NCBI RefSeq assembly: GCF_026212465.1
Contig: NC_080048.1
Span: forward strand, 36,127,700 to 36,191,699
Reading direction: 5' to 3'
Source: Amaranthus tricolor
Lineage: Eukaryota > Streptophyta > Magnoliopsida > Caryophyllales > Amaranthaceae
DNA length: 64,000 nucleotides
Part shown: piece after piece, positions 50,370 to 60,736 of the stretch
Position numbering within the stretch: position 1 is the first letter of the stretch
How the letters are laid out: every line of letters starts with the position of its first letter
The notes under the pieces: model-generated
Told to the model about the DNA's origin: nothing
Database searches by the model: none
What the model saw: the letters and a program-made list of their open reading frames with translations, nothing else
Translations under genes and position numbers: made by a program

Positions 50370-51539
50370 AATTAATTTTAAATTTATGTTTAATGCAGAT
50401 GTACGACATTTATTATGTGTATGGCATATTGGCAATGACGTGGAAAACATGGTCGATAAATTGTGCGGCGGCAAGAAAAATCAACAGGGGCAGATATTCA
50501 GGCAAACAAAATGGAACCCCTTGGTTAACAATCTGACGATCCCTGAATTTGAAAACAGATGGGAAGGGATTGTGTCTACTTGGTCGACTAGGAACAGAAG
50601 GGTCGTGTAATATTTGGCTGGAACATGGATTCCTCACACAGAGAAATTTGTGCGTGCATAAACGAATAATTGTATGCACTTGGGTAACCAGACTACCAGT
50701 AGAGTTGAAAGCCAACACTCTTCCTTCAAGTACTACTTGGGTAGCGGTAACAGCTCATTCGATACGCTCTATAAAAGGGTACACGCACAAATAACGAATC
50801 AGCAATCGAGGATAATACAAGCTCTGGAGGAATCTATGAATTCCATTTCAAGGACGTCGCGACTTAATTTTCTAAGACCATTGTATCGTCATGTTTCCAT
50901 ATTTTCCTTGGAACAATTGATGATGGAGTACAACCGGATGTTAAACTTGGGTAGTTGTCTTTTTGAAAAATGCGGTTGTGTCATTCAAAAAACCCACGGA
51001 TTACCATGCGCGTGTTACTGTTACTTGTCAATCAAGTCTCATGGTGCTTTGTACTTGGACGATATACATCCATTCTGGAAAACGTTAAAGTACTTAGAGG
51101 CAGAAGAAGACGCCAACGAAAAAGTACGGCACGCAAACGCCGATGATAAAGAGTACTTTCAATCGTTGGTGGATGATGTTTTAAAAGTCGACCCCTCAGT
51201 TGTAAGACGCGTGTCTCAAGTACTTGAACATGAACTACACCCTGATATTAACGATATACCTGAGCCACAAGAAAGTCCACCGAGGAAGGGAAGACCAATG
51301 ACAACCAGAACCCTGAGGAGAAACAAAAGTGCATTTGAGTACAATAGATCGTCCTCAAGGGGGTCGCGGATCCAGATCTTCCTCACGCGGGAGAACTAGT
51401 GGTAGATCTAGCAGCCGGTCGCATCAATCGTCAGTTGGAATTAACTTTAGTTTCAACTTATCTGGTTACCTTATTTCTTTTCATATAATCATATATGTTT
51501 TAGATCAATTGAATGATATTAATATACTGTTATTTTCAG

Positions 51540-52152
51540 ATGGTTCAGCAGGTCGTGATTTTTAACTGTTTTCGTGGTCAAATCACATTCCGTTTATTCT
51601 TCTGCCGTATCTGTTTGATTGGATTGAAGTTATAGGTGACGGTAATTGTGGATTTAGAGCTATTGTCGTCACAGAGTTAGGGGCGAGAAAACATGGCCTC
51701 TTTTATGACGTGCAATGAGTTTGGAAATGGAAACGCATAGAGACCAATATGCACGCGTGTATATATCAGCAGATTTGGTGGAGGAAACTATATACAGAAT
51801 TGGTGCCCACAGCAAAGGACCTACTCCGTACAGTCACTGGATGGAAATGACAGCATTATATTCTGCAGCAACGTTTCTCAACATTGCAATTGCATATTAT
51901 GGCTCTCCTGATGGTAATCCAATGTATAACTGTTTAGTGCTTCCGTTAAGGAGAACAGGGGGAATGCATGGCGTAAACAAAATTGTACATATTCTTTGGG
52001 TTAACGGGAATCAATATGTTCAGCTTTTAATGAACGATGATTCATCTCCACTGCCGCCAGTCCAGCAAAATTGGAGAGCAGCAACTAACAATTCATGTAT
52101 AGATTTAGAGAGACAGTATCGCAACAGGATATCACTTTGGAATAGACTGTGA
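51540..52152 (+). pseudogene. OTU-type cysteine protease region of the MULE
   Basis: After an acceptor (TTTTCAG, 51539) the sequence encodes YLFDWIEVIGDGNCGFRAI, the OTU motif with its catalytic Cys in GDGNC. After a frameshift just before 51715 it continues MSLEMETHRDQYARVY, WMEMTALYSAATFLN, and WVNGNQYVQLLMNDDSSPLP, ending at 52152. In active OTU proteases a His stands in the NHY or NHF position; here it is Gln (NQY). It may be the C-terminal part of one transposase-OTU protein or a separate gene; the intron before it favours fusion but is not proven. OTU enzymes remove ubiquitin-type tags; its role in the element is unknown. Confidence 0.75.
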
Positions 52153-52416
52153 CGGCGTACAATGACGACAACAAAATAACACCACAAAAGACGCGGTCAA
52201 TTTAGATACTCCATAGTGTTTATTGTACTGATTATACTTAGTGTTATCATTTTATTAATTTTATTCATTCTAGTAATTATATTTATAGTATTCATTCCAT
52301 AATTAAGTTAGTGAATAAATTTTTAAATGAATCAAACGCAACACGTAATACTACAAATTTTTCATCAATACAGGTCAAAAAAATTTGTTCATCAATACAA
52401 AATCCACAAATGTCTA
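52153..52416. other. Convergent 3' region between OTU and PMD genes
   Basis: Short AT-rich spacer in which both internal transcription units of the MULE must end. No obvious polyadenylation signal pair was assigned. Confidence 0.5.
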
Positions 52417-54518
52417 TTAAGGGTTGTGCCCTCTAAACGCTTGCCATTCGGCAAACAACTCTCTAAGTTCATCTAGATACATATCAGCAGTATGTCTTTC
52501 CCGAGGCTTCATTTGCACAATAGATGGCATCCTGAGCAATGGCGCAAGTCTACATAGAAATTCAGCTGCAAACTGTAAAAATAAAACAATTGCATTGTCA
52601 AAAAATTAGACAGTCAATTCTGGTAATGACACATTAAAATGAAATAGACAAACAGAAACACTAACATATTCGACTCTGTTATCCGCTACATCGAACGCAG
52701 TAGCAGGTCCTTCACCTGGGATGAGAAATGAGTGGGAAGACACTCTAAACCGATTAATGTACTCAGGGGCAGCCTCTGATGGAACCGATGCCCGACGCAG
52801 TGCCTGCTCAACTACGTGGGCACAATAAGGGAACCTACTCCACATCTCCGTGTACATAGACGGAGAAGTGAATGTCACTGAGTAGGAACCCTGTGCCGAT
52901 CGCAAAGCTTGGGTAGGTCTCAGCGGCGAGGGAAAAATGGCCTGTGCAAAACAGAGTTGTCTGACTGTCCTCTCAGGCAAATAGATTTCCACGATATCAA
53001 AACAGGTGATACCACCGATATAGGCGGTGCGTGGGTGCTCGTTCAATAAAGCCCTAGCAGAAGTCATGTACGGATTCCACTCCATCTGCTTACAATGAAA
53101 ATTAACATAAACAACATACTATAAAATTAAAATAATTAGTATAATGATGTGTGAGGTCATGTACAAAACCTGTGTCTCTGTCATGGTGTCCAGTATGCTC
53201 CTACAGTTTCTCAGTCTGCTTAGCTAACGAATTGGCTTCTGCGCTGCCTTAGTCTTGTTCGGCATGTCAGCTTGAAGCGGGGGGGGGGAAGGTTGGGAAG
53301 TATTCGTAAATCCATGTCTGCAACAGTGTCAGACAACGGGCAATAGTCTTGCACCCAGTCCTTGTCGCCATACCCAGTTGACGATACATGTTAGCAAGCA
53401 TCACTGCACCCCAAGCAATGTCATCCTGATCAGCAGTGACAGCAACAACTGGGTGAGGCTGCATCCCAACTCTAGTCTTATCCACGAGCAATGTGAAACC
53501 CACTATAGCCATGTAGTATGCAGCAGCCTGAGTCTCCATAGACTGAGAACGGTGGCATAACTGCAACAGTGCACCAACGTTAATGCTACCGCTAGTGAAG
53601 TGCCCCTTCCCACGTAACTCCGACAATGGCTCCCCAAACAGGCCGGCCAGGCCAAGCTGCCAGTCACAATCAGCAGGTTCAACGGGAAGTGAACCGTCAA
53701 TGCCAAGTCCTAAGATGCGTTGCACATCGTGCAACATTATGGTCATCTCCCCCCACGGCATGTGGAAGGTGTTGGTATCACGCTGCCACCTTTCCACAAA
53801 TGCCGTAATGAGAGCACTATCAATGTGCTGGTGCATTATATACGACAGATGACCAAGAGGAGTGGCAGGTAACACCCCGTTCAGACATGTCCTGAAGTCT
53901 GATGATTGCATCCAACGTCCTCTTCCTAGGACGACATTCCAAAATCGGAGGGGTGCGCTCGGATCCCTCAAATATAACCTTTGCTACGTGCCCACCATAG
54001 CTGGGTATTAAAGTGGTACCAACAGGGCCCCCGGGCTGGGGTGATGTGATCAACCAGTCCATATCCGCGGATTGTGAGCGCCTCCTCCCCCGTTGAGCCG
54101 CATCCTCAACCTGGCTGACTCCTGCGTGATCAGAAGTGCCAGCCGCGCTATGCCCTCTAATCCTAAACTGACCGGCATGCCCTCTGACGAGCGTCCAATC
54201 AACTGGATGATCGGCAGATTCATCCTGACCGACAAACTCTTCCCGACTGATAGAATCGTCGTAATCAGTATCATCGTCACCTGAGCCTACCGTATGACTA
54301 TGCAGGCTAATCTGGCGCTCAAAGCGACTACGCACATGGTCTAGGGTAGTTGAACGTTGGGCCTGACTATGTCTGGCCGCCTGTTCTTGCGTTGCTCGCC
54401 TTGCAGATCCCGTAACCCCCCTCTCAAGGGGATCCCCTCTCAGTAAAGTCGGCCTAGAGCTATTGCCGCTCAATAAACATCTAAAAAACCCTTTTTCTTT
54501 TCCTTGATTTCCAGCCAT
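52417..54518 (-). pseudogene. Plant mobile domain (PMD/MAIN-like) gene carried by the MULE
   Basis: Exon 1 runs 54518-53170, exon 2 53085-52666, exon 3 52572-52417 (GT-AG junctions). The N-terminal 150 residues are low-complexity (starting MAGNQGKEKGFF) and lead to GGPVGTTLIPSYGGHVAKVIFEG, a typical entry to the domain. The core has LGHLSYIMHQHIDSALI, AFVERWQRDTNTFHMPWGEM and LHDVQRILGLGIDG, the PMD (PF10536) hallmark. Exon 2 has EWNPYMTSARALLNEHPRT and YLPERTVRQLCFAQ; exon 3 ends the protein with LREFLAEW-like LRELFAEWQAFRGHNP. The frame breaks in a short G-run near 53873 and again at the 10-base G-run 53279-53288, where the frame is lost until the end of exon 1. Cellular relatives (MAIN, MAIL1) act in the nucleus in genome stability and silencing; PMD genes are also known as passengers of MULE and gypsy elements. 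Confidence 0.83.
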
Positions 54519-54814
54519 TTACTACAATTTTCATATTTTAATTACTATTAATAAAAAATTAAAAGCATAAAAAATTAAATTAAGTTATATTCATGTTAAT
54601 TACACTTACAATATTAATTTAATAAACATTTAAGTTAATTTAATATAAACACTTACAATCATATAAATTATTAACAACCAAAATAATTCACAATTACAAA
54701 AAAATCAACAATTATTATATTCATAAATATTTAAACAACTAAAATTTAATAAATTTATTAAACAAAAAAAATTCATTCGAAATTCAAAAAAAAAATTAGA
54801 AAAAAAATTAAATC

Positions 54815-55331
54815 TAGTCGCACAAAAAGTGCGACTGTAAGGTACAGTCGCACTTTTTCTGCGACTGGAATTAATTTTTTTTTTTTTTCCTTTTTCTCAA
54901 ATTTAAATTAAAAACTACTTCTTACAATAACATAATCATAATATAATGCATTACAACATTTGTTAAATAACAATAACTTAAAAATTAAATTAATTAAACA
55001 AAACAAATTTATTCGAAATTAAAAAAAAAATTTTAAACCAGTCGCACAAAAAGTGCGACTGGTTTGAACTTTTTTTTCTTTTTTCTTTTAATTTCGAATT
55101 TAAATTCAAAAATGCTTCTTATAAAAACATTATCATAATATAACGTATTACAACATTTATTAAATAACAATAACTAAAAAATAAATTATTTAAACAAAAC
55201 AAATTTATTCGAATTTAAAATTAAAAAAAAAATTGTTCACACCAGTCGCATAAAAAGTGCGACTGTACCTAGGTTGAGTCGCACAAAAAGTGCAACTCAA
55301 CCTGAGTACAGTCGCACTTTTTGTGCGACTG
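54815..55331. repeat. Right palindrome array of the MULE
   Basis: Three clusters (54815-54867, 55039-55062, 55242-55331) of the same AGTCGCAC/GTGCGACT palindrome, at roughly 200-bp steps, separated by AT-rich DNA that is an inverted relative of the left-side repeat. They lie upstream of the PMD gene start. Confidence 0.9.
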
Positions 55332-55515
55332 AAATTTTTTTTTTTAATTTCGAATGAATTTGTTTAGAAATTAGCTCGATTTTTTTGTTAACGACTTCAA
55401 ATTCAAAGCTTTAGCTCCGATTAATTTTATGTGAAGATTTTGAGTTTTTAGAAGTAATAAGAGTGTTATTGAGTGAATTTAAAGTGTTTTACAGAGGTTT
55501 TAAGTGCAGTGTCAA

Positions 55516-55606
55516 CTTCGTAAATTTTTAAAATCTAGAGATAAATTCGTAATTTCATTAGGGGGTGGCGATAAAATGAGAAAGGCAACGAAAAATAAAA
55601 ATTGGT
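55516..55606 (-). repeat. Right terminal inverted repeat of the MULE
   Basis: Contains AATTTCATTAGGGGGTGGCG and ATAAAATGAGAAAGGCAACG, the reverse of the left end. It stops about 17 bases from the stop codon of the DOG1-like gene. Confidence 0.75.
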
Positions 55607-55622
55607 TAATTATAATTGAATT

Positions 55623-56297
55623 TTAATTGCTGTTGTGAAGATTTTGCAGGTGTAGGCCCCAAGCACGAACCCCAAGATGATACTTACCAACAAATGCCAA
55701 AAACTTTAAACACTGGCGCACACTAAGAATATCCATTACCTTAATCACCGTTTTCCTCCTCAAATTATCAGCATTTTGAACAATTGTAGCTAAATCAATC
55801 TTCCATCTCTCCATTGCCTCATCAAAATCCCCCATTTCCCCATCAACTAACCTCCCATACTTCTTAAAATTACTCATTAATGGCTGAAATCCCACACTTT
55901 CCTGAACATTTGCAAAATCATCCACAATCATTCTCTCTTCCCGTCCAATTTCACCCTTCAAAACCCTAATTTTCGACACTTGTTCTTCTTCCAATTCAAT
56001 AAAATTACCCACAAAGAAAAATGCTAATGAGGGTTTAAACCCACCAACCCAAATAAATGTTTTTTCAAAACTACTCAACCATGGTGGGGATAATACAAGC
56101 AGAATGTCCTGCCATATAACTCTAGATTTCGCATCGTAGTACTCGGCGTAATGATCCAGTACTCGCTCGATCAAATCCCCATTGTTATTGTTGTTGTCGT
56201 TTTCGGGTTGGGTTACGATGAGAAGTTGATCGAGAAATGATTGTTGTCGAACAAGCCATCCGGTGAAGAAAACAGAGAAAGATGAAGCTGCTGCCAT
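55623..56297 (-). CDS. DOG1-domain protein (DOG1-like)
   Basis: A single-exon gene of 224 residues starting MAAASSFSVFFTGWLVRQQ. The open frame extends 40 codons further upstream (to 56417), but a TATA box (GTATAAATAC, 56371-56380) lies inside that extension, so the inner ATG at 56297 is the likely start. The DOG1 domain spans nearly the whole protein: AEYYDAKSRVIWQDI, LSPPWLSSFEKTFIWVGGFKPS and, near the end, DILSVRQCLKFLAFVGKYHLGVRAWG. In Arabidopsis the family includes DOG1, which controls seed dormancy, DOG1-like 4 (seed reserves) and the N-terminal part of TGA factors without bZIP. This copy has no bZIP and matches the short DOG1-like group; its exact role is not inferable. The MULE end abuts its 3' side. 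Confidence 0.88.
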   Translation of the reverse strand: MAAASSFSVFFTGWLVRQQSFLDQLLIVTQPENDNNNNNGDLIERVLDHYAEYYDAKSRVIWQDILLVLSPPWLSSFEKTFIWVGGFKPSLAFFFVGNFIELEEEQVSKIRVLKGEIGREERMIVDDFANVQESVGFQPLMSNFKKYGRLVDGEMGDFDEAMERWKIDLATIVQNADNLRRKTVIKVMDILSVRQCLKFLAFVGKYHLGVRAWGLHLQNLHNSN

Positions 56298-56370
56298 GGA
56301 TGATTGTTTGAAGGAACTAATGTTGTGTAGGTAGGTTAGGGGGAGGGGTATAGTTGAATTTGGGTGAAGG

Positions 56371-56380
56371 GTATTTATAC
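56371..56380 (-). promoter_or_regulatory. TATA box of the DOG1-like gene
   Basis: GTATAAATAC on the minus strand, 74-83 bases before the chosen start codon. Its position decides between the two possible starts. Confidence 0.65.
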
Positions 56381-57318
56381 CGGCGAGTGTTTGGTCGGAG
56401 AGTCGGTGTACATGCATACATTTTCGAATAAATTGGAGTTGGTGGGTTAAGTCGGTGTAGTGTGCTAAAAAAGTAGGTCGGGTATAGGAAATTCTTCCTA
56501 CGTCCGATATTATTCGGTATAAAAATTTAATATTATGAAAATGTGCGAACAGAATTATATTTTTTCTCGTATAATAATCGAAATATATAAATTACTATTG
56601 AATAATGAATAATGCATAAATTGCTTTAATGTAAGTAATATGGAATAGAGGAAATACAAAATAAACAACTTAAACAAAAAATTTTAAATTAAGGCTGAAA
56701 AAATTAGATGTAATCAATGTTAAAACTATAAAATAAAAACAAAAAAATTTAAGTAGGTTAAGTGGATGAAATCAGGTCAACCTGATCTGTTGCAAGTTGG
56801 ATTAGGATTGTGATATTTGACCCAATTAATTAAACAAAATGGGTTTGAGTCAAAAGATTTTTAACCTATTTATATATAATTTAAACTTATTCCAACCTAA
56901 TCTGTTTGATAGCCTAAAAAATTAGGGGTGGAAAGATTTTGTTGGAGTGATTTATTGGATTTTGATTTAAACGAGGACAAGTTGTGTTATGGACGTGTAC
57001 GGCTTTCTTCACCCGTTAGCTTACTTCACAGTTCACCGTAGAGAATACAGTTGAAAATGATCTTATGAAATATGGTGGTTGTAGTTGTATCTTTGCACAT
57101 GACGGTTACCTTATTTTATGGTAGTTTGAAAAGATGAATGATATTGGATTTGTACAAGACAATACCTGTATAAGAGCGGAATTGATTGCACATAAATTGA
57201 TGAGGTTTAATCCTAAAATCGGGTACCTGATCGATCTGGATTCGAAAATTCGAATATTTAATTTTTTGAATAGAGAAACTCATGGTCCGGTTTAATTCAT
57301 ATCATATTAAATTCTTTA

Positions 57319-57558
57319 AGGTTGCGTTTGAGATCAAACATTTCATTTCAATTATAGATTTCAATTATGAAATCTTAAATGAAAAATTTGAGAATAACAA
57401 GGTTTGAGAAGTCATCCTCAAATCTTCAGCATTAACTAATTTTATAACAATGGTGAATTTTACTCAAATCTAAATTTAAAAAGTTTTTCATTGGCAAATA
57501 TTAAATTTGAGTCAATATATATTTAAATGAAATCATCATTCCCAAACATAGCATAGTT
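57319..57558. repeat. Possible small foldback element
   Basis: AAGGTTGCGTTTGAGATC on the left and CATTCCCAAACATAGCATAG on the right resemble the GGTTGCGTTTGG or CCAAACGTAACC ends of plant MITEs. Weakly supported. Confidence 0.3.
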
Positions 57559-57839
57559 TTTGGCCTTTTCAAATAAGTTTACGTTTTTTTAGACATAAAT
57601 ATTTAAACTCACTTCGCCTATTTTTTTCTTTAGTCAAGCTTATTTTTAAACTGTTTCATTTTGGGAACATGATTGAATTTTCAAAGAACTATATGTCTAT
57701 ATTAGTTAACAATAAATTAGTTATGCAACTTAATTATAATTAAAAATTTGTACATATTAGTGAATTCAACAACCTAAACAAATTCTTTTATCAAAAAATA
57801 TATAATATTTTTTTAAAAAAATAAAAAATAAAAAATGGA

Positions 57840-57995
57840 AATCGGATATTCGGTTATGCCAATATTCGATCCGTATTAGGATTCGATATCCGGTTTAAAA
57901 TCGAATATCTGGTCCAATTATCCATTTTCAAAAATCAGATCGAATATCCGGTTTAACATCGAATAGCGGATATTTCAGATCGAATATTTTGAACA
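57840..57995. repeat. Degenerate GGATATTCGATC repeats
   Basis: Several copies of motifs such as GATATCCGGTTTAAAATCGA and AATATCCGGTTTAACATCGA in tandem, some inverted. Similar words occur near 57220-57260, so this may be one end of a decayed transposon. Confidence 0.4.
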
Positions 57996-58015
57996 TCCCT
58001 ACCTAAAGCTTATAT

Positions 58016-58098
58016 TCCAGAAGAGTAGTTCATCAAGCTTATATGTCATACAACTTCTCTTGAATTTTTCAATGTGGGTCACAAATGAGCTATTTTAA
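58016..58098. repeat. Dispersed repeat (GTAGYCCATCAARYTTATATG), copy 3
   Basis: GAAGAGTAGTTCATCAAGCT, then TTATATGTCATACAACTTCT, is closely related to the two copies in subtilase intron 2. Confidence 0.5.
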
Positions 58099-58474
58099 AT
58101 AGGCATACTATCTATTGACCATGTTGAATAATCAAAAGTTTGAGCTATGACTATGGTTTTATAACGGATTAAAATGTTATGAGTGTCGTTGTTAGTTTTT
58201 TAAGTAGTTGTACTTGTGAGTAGATGTACAAATATTATACTATTCGATAAATGTAGCAATTATGATAGTTGTTAGAATACAATATGTTGAGAAAAATAGT
58301 AGAAAAAATATATCATTGTTGTTTTTAATGTTATGAACACTACAAGCTGTAACATTTTAAAAACAACTACATGTCAAATCGTGGGTGCATTTTGCATCAA
58401 ACGACTTTAATTCAATTTTATTTCATGTGTTGGGTCGAGTTAGGTCCAATTGATTTCGAATAAAAGAAAAACTA

Positions 58475-58842
58475 ATCTAAATAATCCCACCTATTGCCTA
58501 TTTGCTGCAAATAATCTCAACTATTGATTATTTTTAAATAATCCAATCTTTGTAATTTTTTTGCTGACAACATGCCTTGTCGTATTTTAAGCAGCTATTG
58601 TAAGTACCTATCAAGCTACCACCAAAGAGGAGAGTAGGGATAGACCAACGAAAAAACATAGAGAGGAAGAAGAAGTGAGTGTAGCGACTAGTATGTGCCT
58701 ATAATAGCCGGTTAAAATGTACTGTGACAATGGGTGTTGACAATAAAAAATATACAAAGATTATCTTAAATTATTTAGAAATAATCAATATTAAGGATTA
58801 TTCACAACAAATGGACAAAAAATAAAAGTATTTAGAACAATT
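58475..58842. mobile_element. Foldback MITE with about 90-bp inverted ends
   Basis: CTAAATAATCCCACCTATTG, TTTGCTGCAAATAATCTCAA and ATTGATTATTTTTAAATAAT on the left have inverted partners on the right (AATTATTTAGAAATAATCAA, GGATTATTCACAACAAATGG, AAAGTATTTAG). The core (58600-58730) is less AT-rich and encodes nothing recognised. Confidence 0.65.
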
Positions 58843-59757
58843 TTTCCTCCAATAATTGTCCATGTTTAATCTCTACTCTTGTAACAATTGCTTTCATACG
58901 AATTAAAAAACTCTATTGTTGAAGTGAATCAAAAAATAAGAAAATTTAAAGATCAATAACCATTGGAATTTGAAATAAACGCAAAGGATGGAGATCATAT
59001 TGTACAAGACTCTAGAATGTCATTAGTATGAGTGTAACTGTGTAAGACTGTATGAGATGGAGGTTTGCTAGGTAAATAATCGTGATTTATAAATTTGACA
59101 AATTATGTGCAAAATATATATAAGTCTATGCTTTTAATGATTCTTTTTTCTTTTTTTGTTCTGATTATTTTATTTTTTTCATTTGTCGTTTATAGTGATT
59201 TAGAAATCACCATGATTAAATTAAATTTTTTAGTATGAGATATCGATGTACCAACTTAACCAACACTAAACAAGTAAATATGTGGTGATTTGTGGCGGTA
59301 TAATTGTTCCTGTTGTGAATTGACACAATTAAGTAAAGACTAAATTAGAATTAGTTAAGAGTTTGTCTTAAAGGAATATTATGTTGGTTTGAGAATTTGT
59401 CCTTACTATCTAGCCAACATTGCAATAAGATCACCCCGACTCCTGCACATGTAACAAGAGTTAGGACTTAGAAGAGCCTGAATGGTTTTTCGGAGACCTT
59501 TTTGGATGTTCAAATCAGTAAGTGTTCTTTGTCTAATATACCGTTGCCCAATTGCACATTTACTCTTAGTTTGTAGAATTAATATTAGAGCTTTTTAACG
59601 GCGTGAGGCCTAAGTAATGTAAACAAATTCTTTTTTGTCTTATAAAATAAATGTGTTGTTCTAGAAAAATAATTAAAGAGAATTAATAAAGTTCGTTCTC
59701 AATAAATATTGCTTGAAAATCAATAAATATTTAAAAGCAAATGCTGGATTGTTGAAG

Positions 59758-59837
<80 letters not shown>

Positions 59838-60389
59838 TTTGCTTCTATAATAATCTAAACGTTGCTGCGATCATTTATAATTAATGATTCTGATTTAAAA
59901 AAAATAACTCTCCTTCTGTTCGCCGATGATACTTTCATTTACCATTATAGATCATTCCATTTCTTGTTTCATTGAAGAATTTTTATTTTTATATTTATAT
60001 CATAGATTTGAATATAATCAACCCTATTCTTTCTAATTTTAATATTTTATCAAATTTATTGGTCATAACATATCTTCATTAACTTTATTTTAATACTTTT
60101 ATATTGCTTATGATTTCACGTATATCTAACTATTAATTAAATATATTTTAATAATTATTTATATTTTTTTCACTAAATTTATTTTAATATTTTTAATAAT
60201 CTTTATTTTTCTTCATTAACTTTATTTATTCAATAAAATAATCATCAATCATCTAAAAAAATTATTTCTTTTTAATTCCATAATCATTTTGGCATGAAAA
60301 CAAGAACCGAGAGACTAATCCCGAGGGAAAAAACTGCAAATCGTCAACCACTTCCAGTCTTTCTCGTTCGTCGTTCTTTCTTTCTTACT
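58843..60389. other. Intergenic DNA left of the ENTH gene
   Basis: AT-rich; holds a (TA)n tract at 59760-59833. No gene recognised. Confidence 0.5.
59760..59833. repeat. (TA)n microsatellite
   Basis: About 37 uninterrupted TA units. Confidence 0.95.
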
Positions 60390-60736
60390 ACTATATGATT
60401 CCCAAAAGAACCCATTTTTCTTTTAATTTATCAATTTTGGAACAACAATCCTTTATCCTTTCATATTTACTCTTGATTTTGTTGGAGATCACCCAAATCA
60501 CTTCCCCTTTTCATCCATTTCCCCATCTTTCTGAACTCAGATCAATCATATTAATCCATTTTAATTTCTTTACCCTTTTTAATCACTCTCTTTCAAATAA
60601 ATAAGACAATTTTCTCCGATTTTAAGCAATTTTATCTTGTTGGTCGTTAGATTTTGACAATTTTAAGTCAAAATTCGAGTTGGGTTATTAGAAATTTAGA
60701 ACCTTTTCTTGTCTTTATTAAAAAGAGAAGAGAAGG

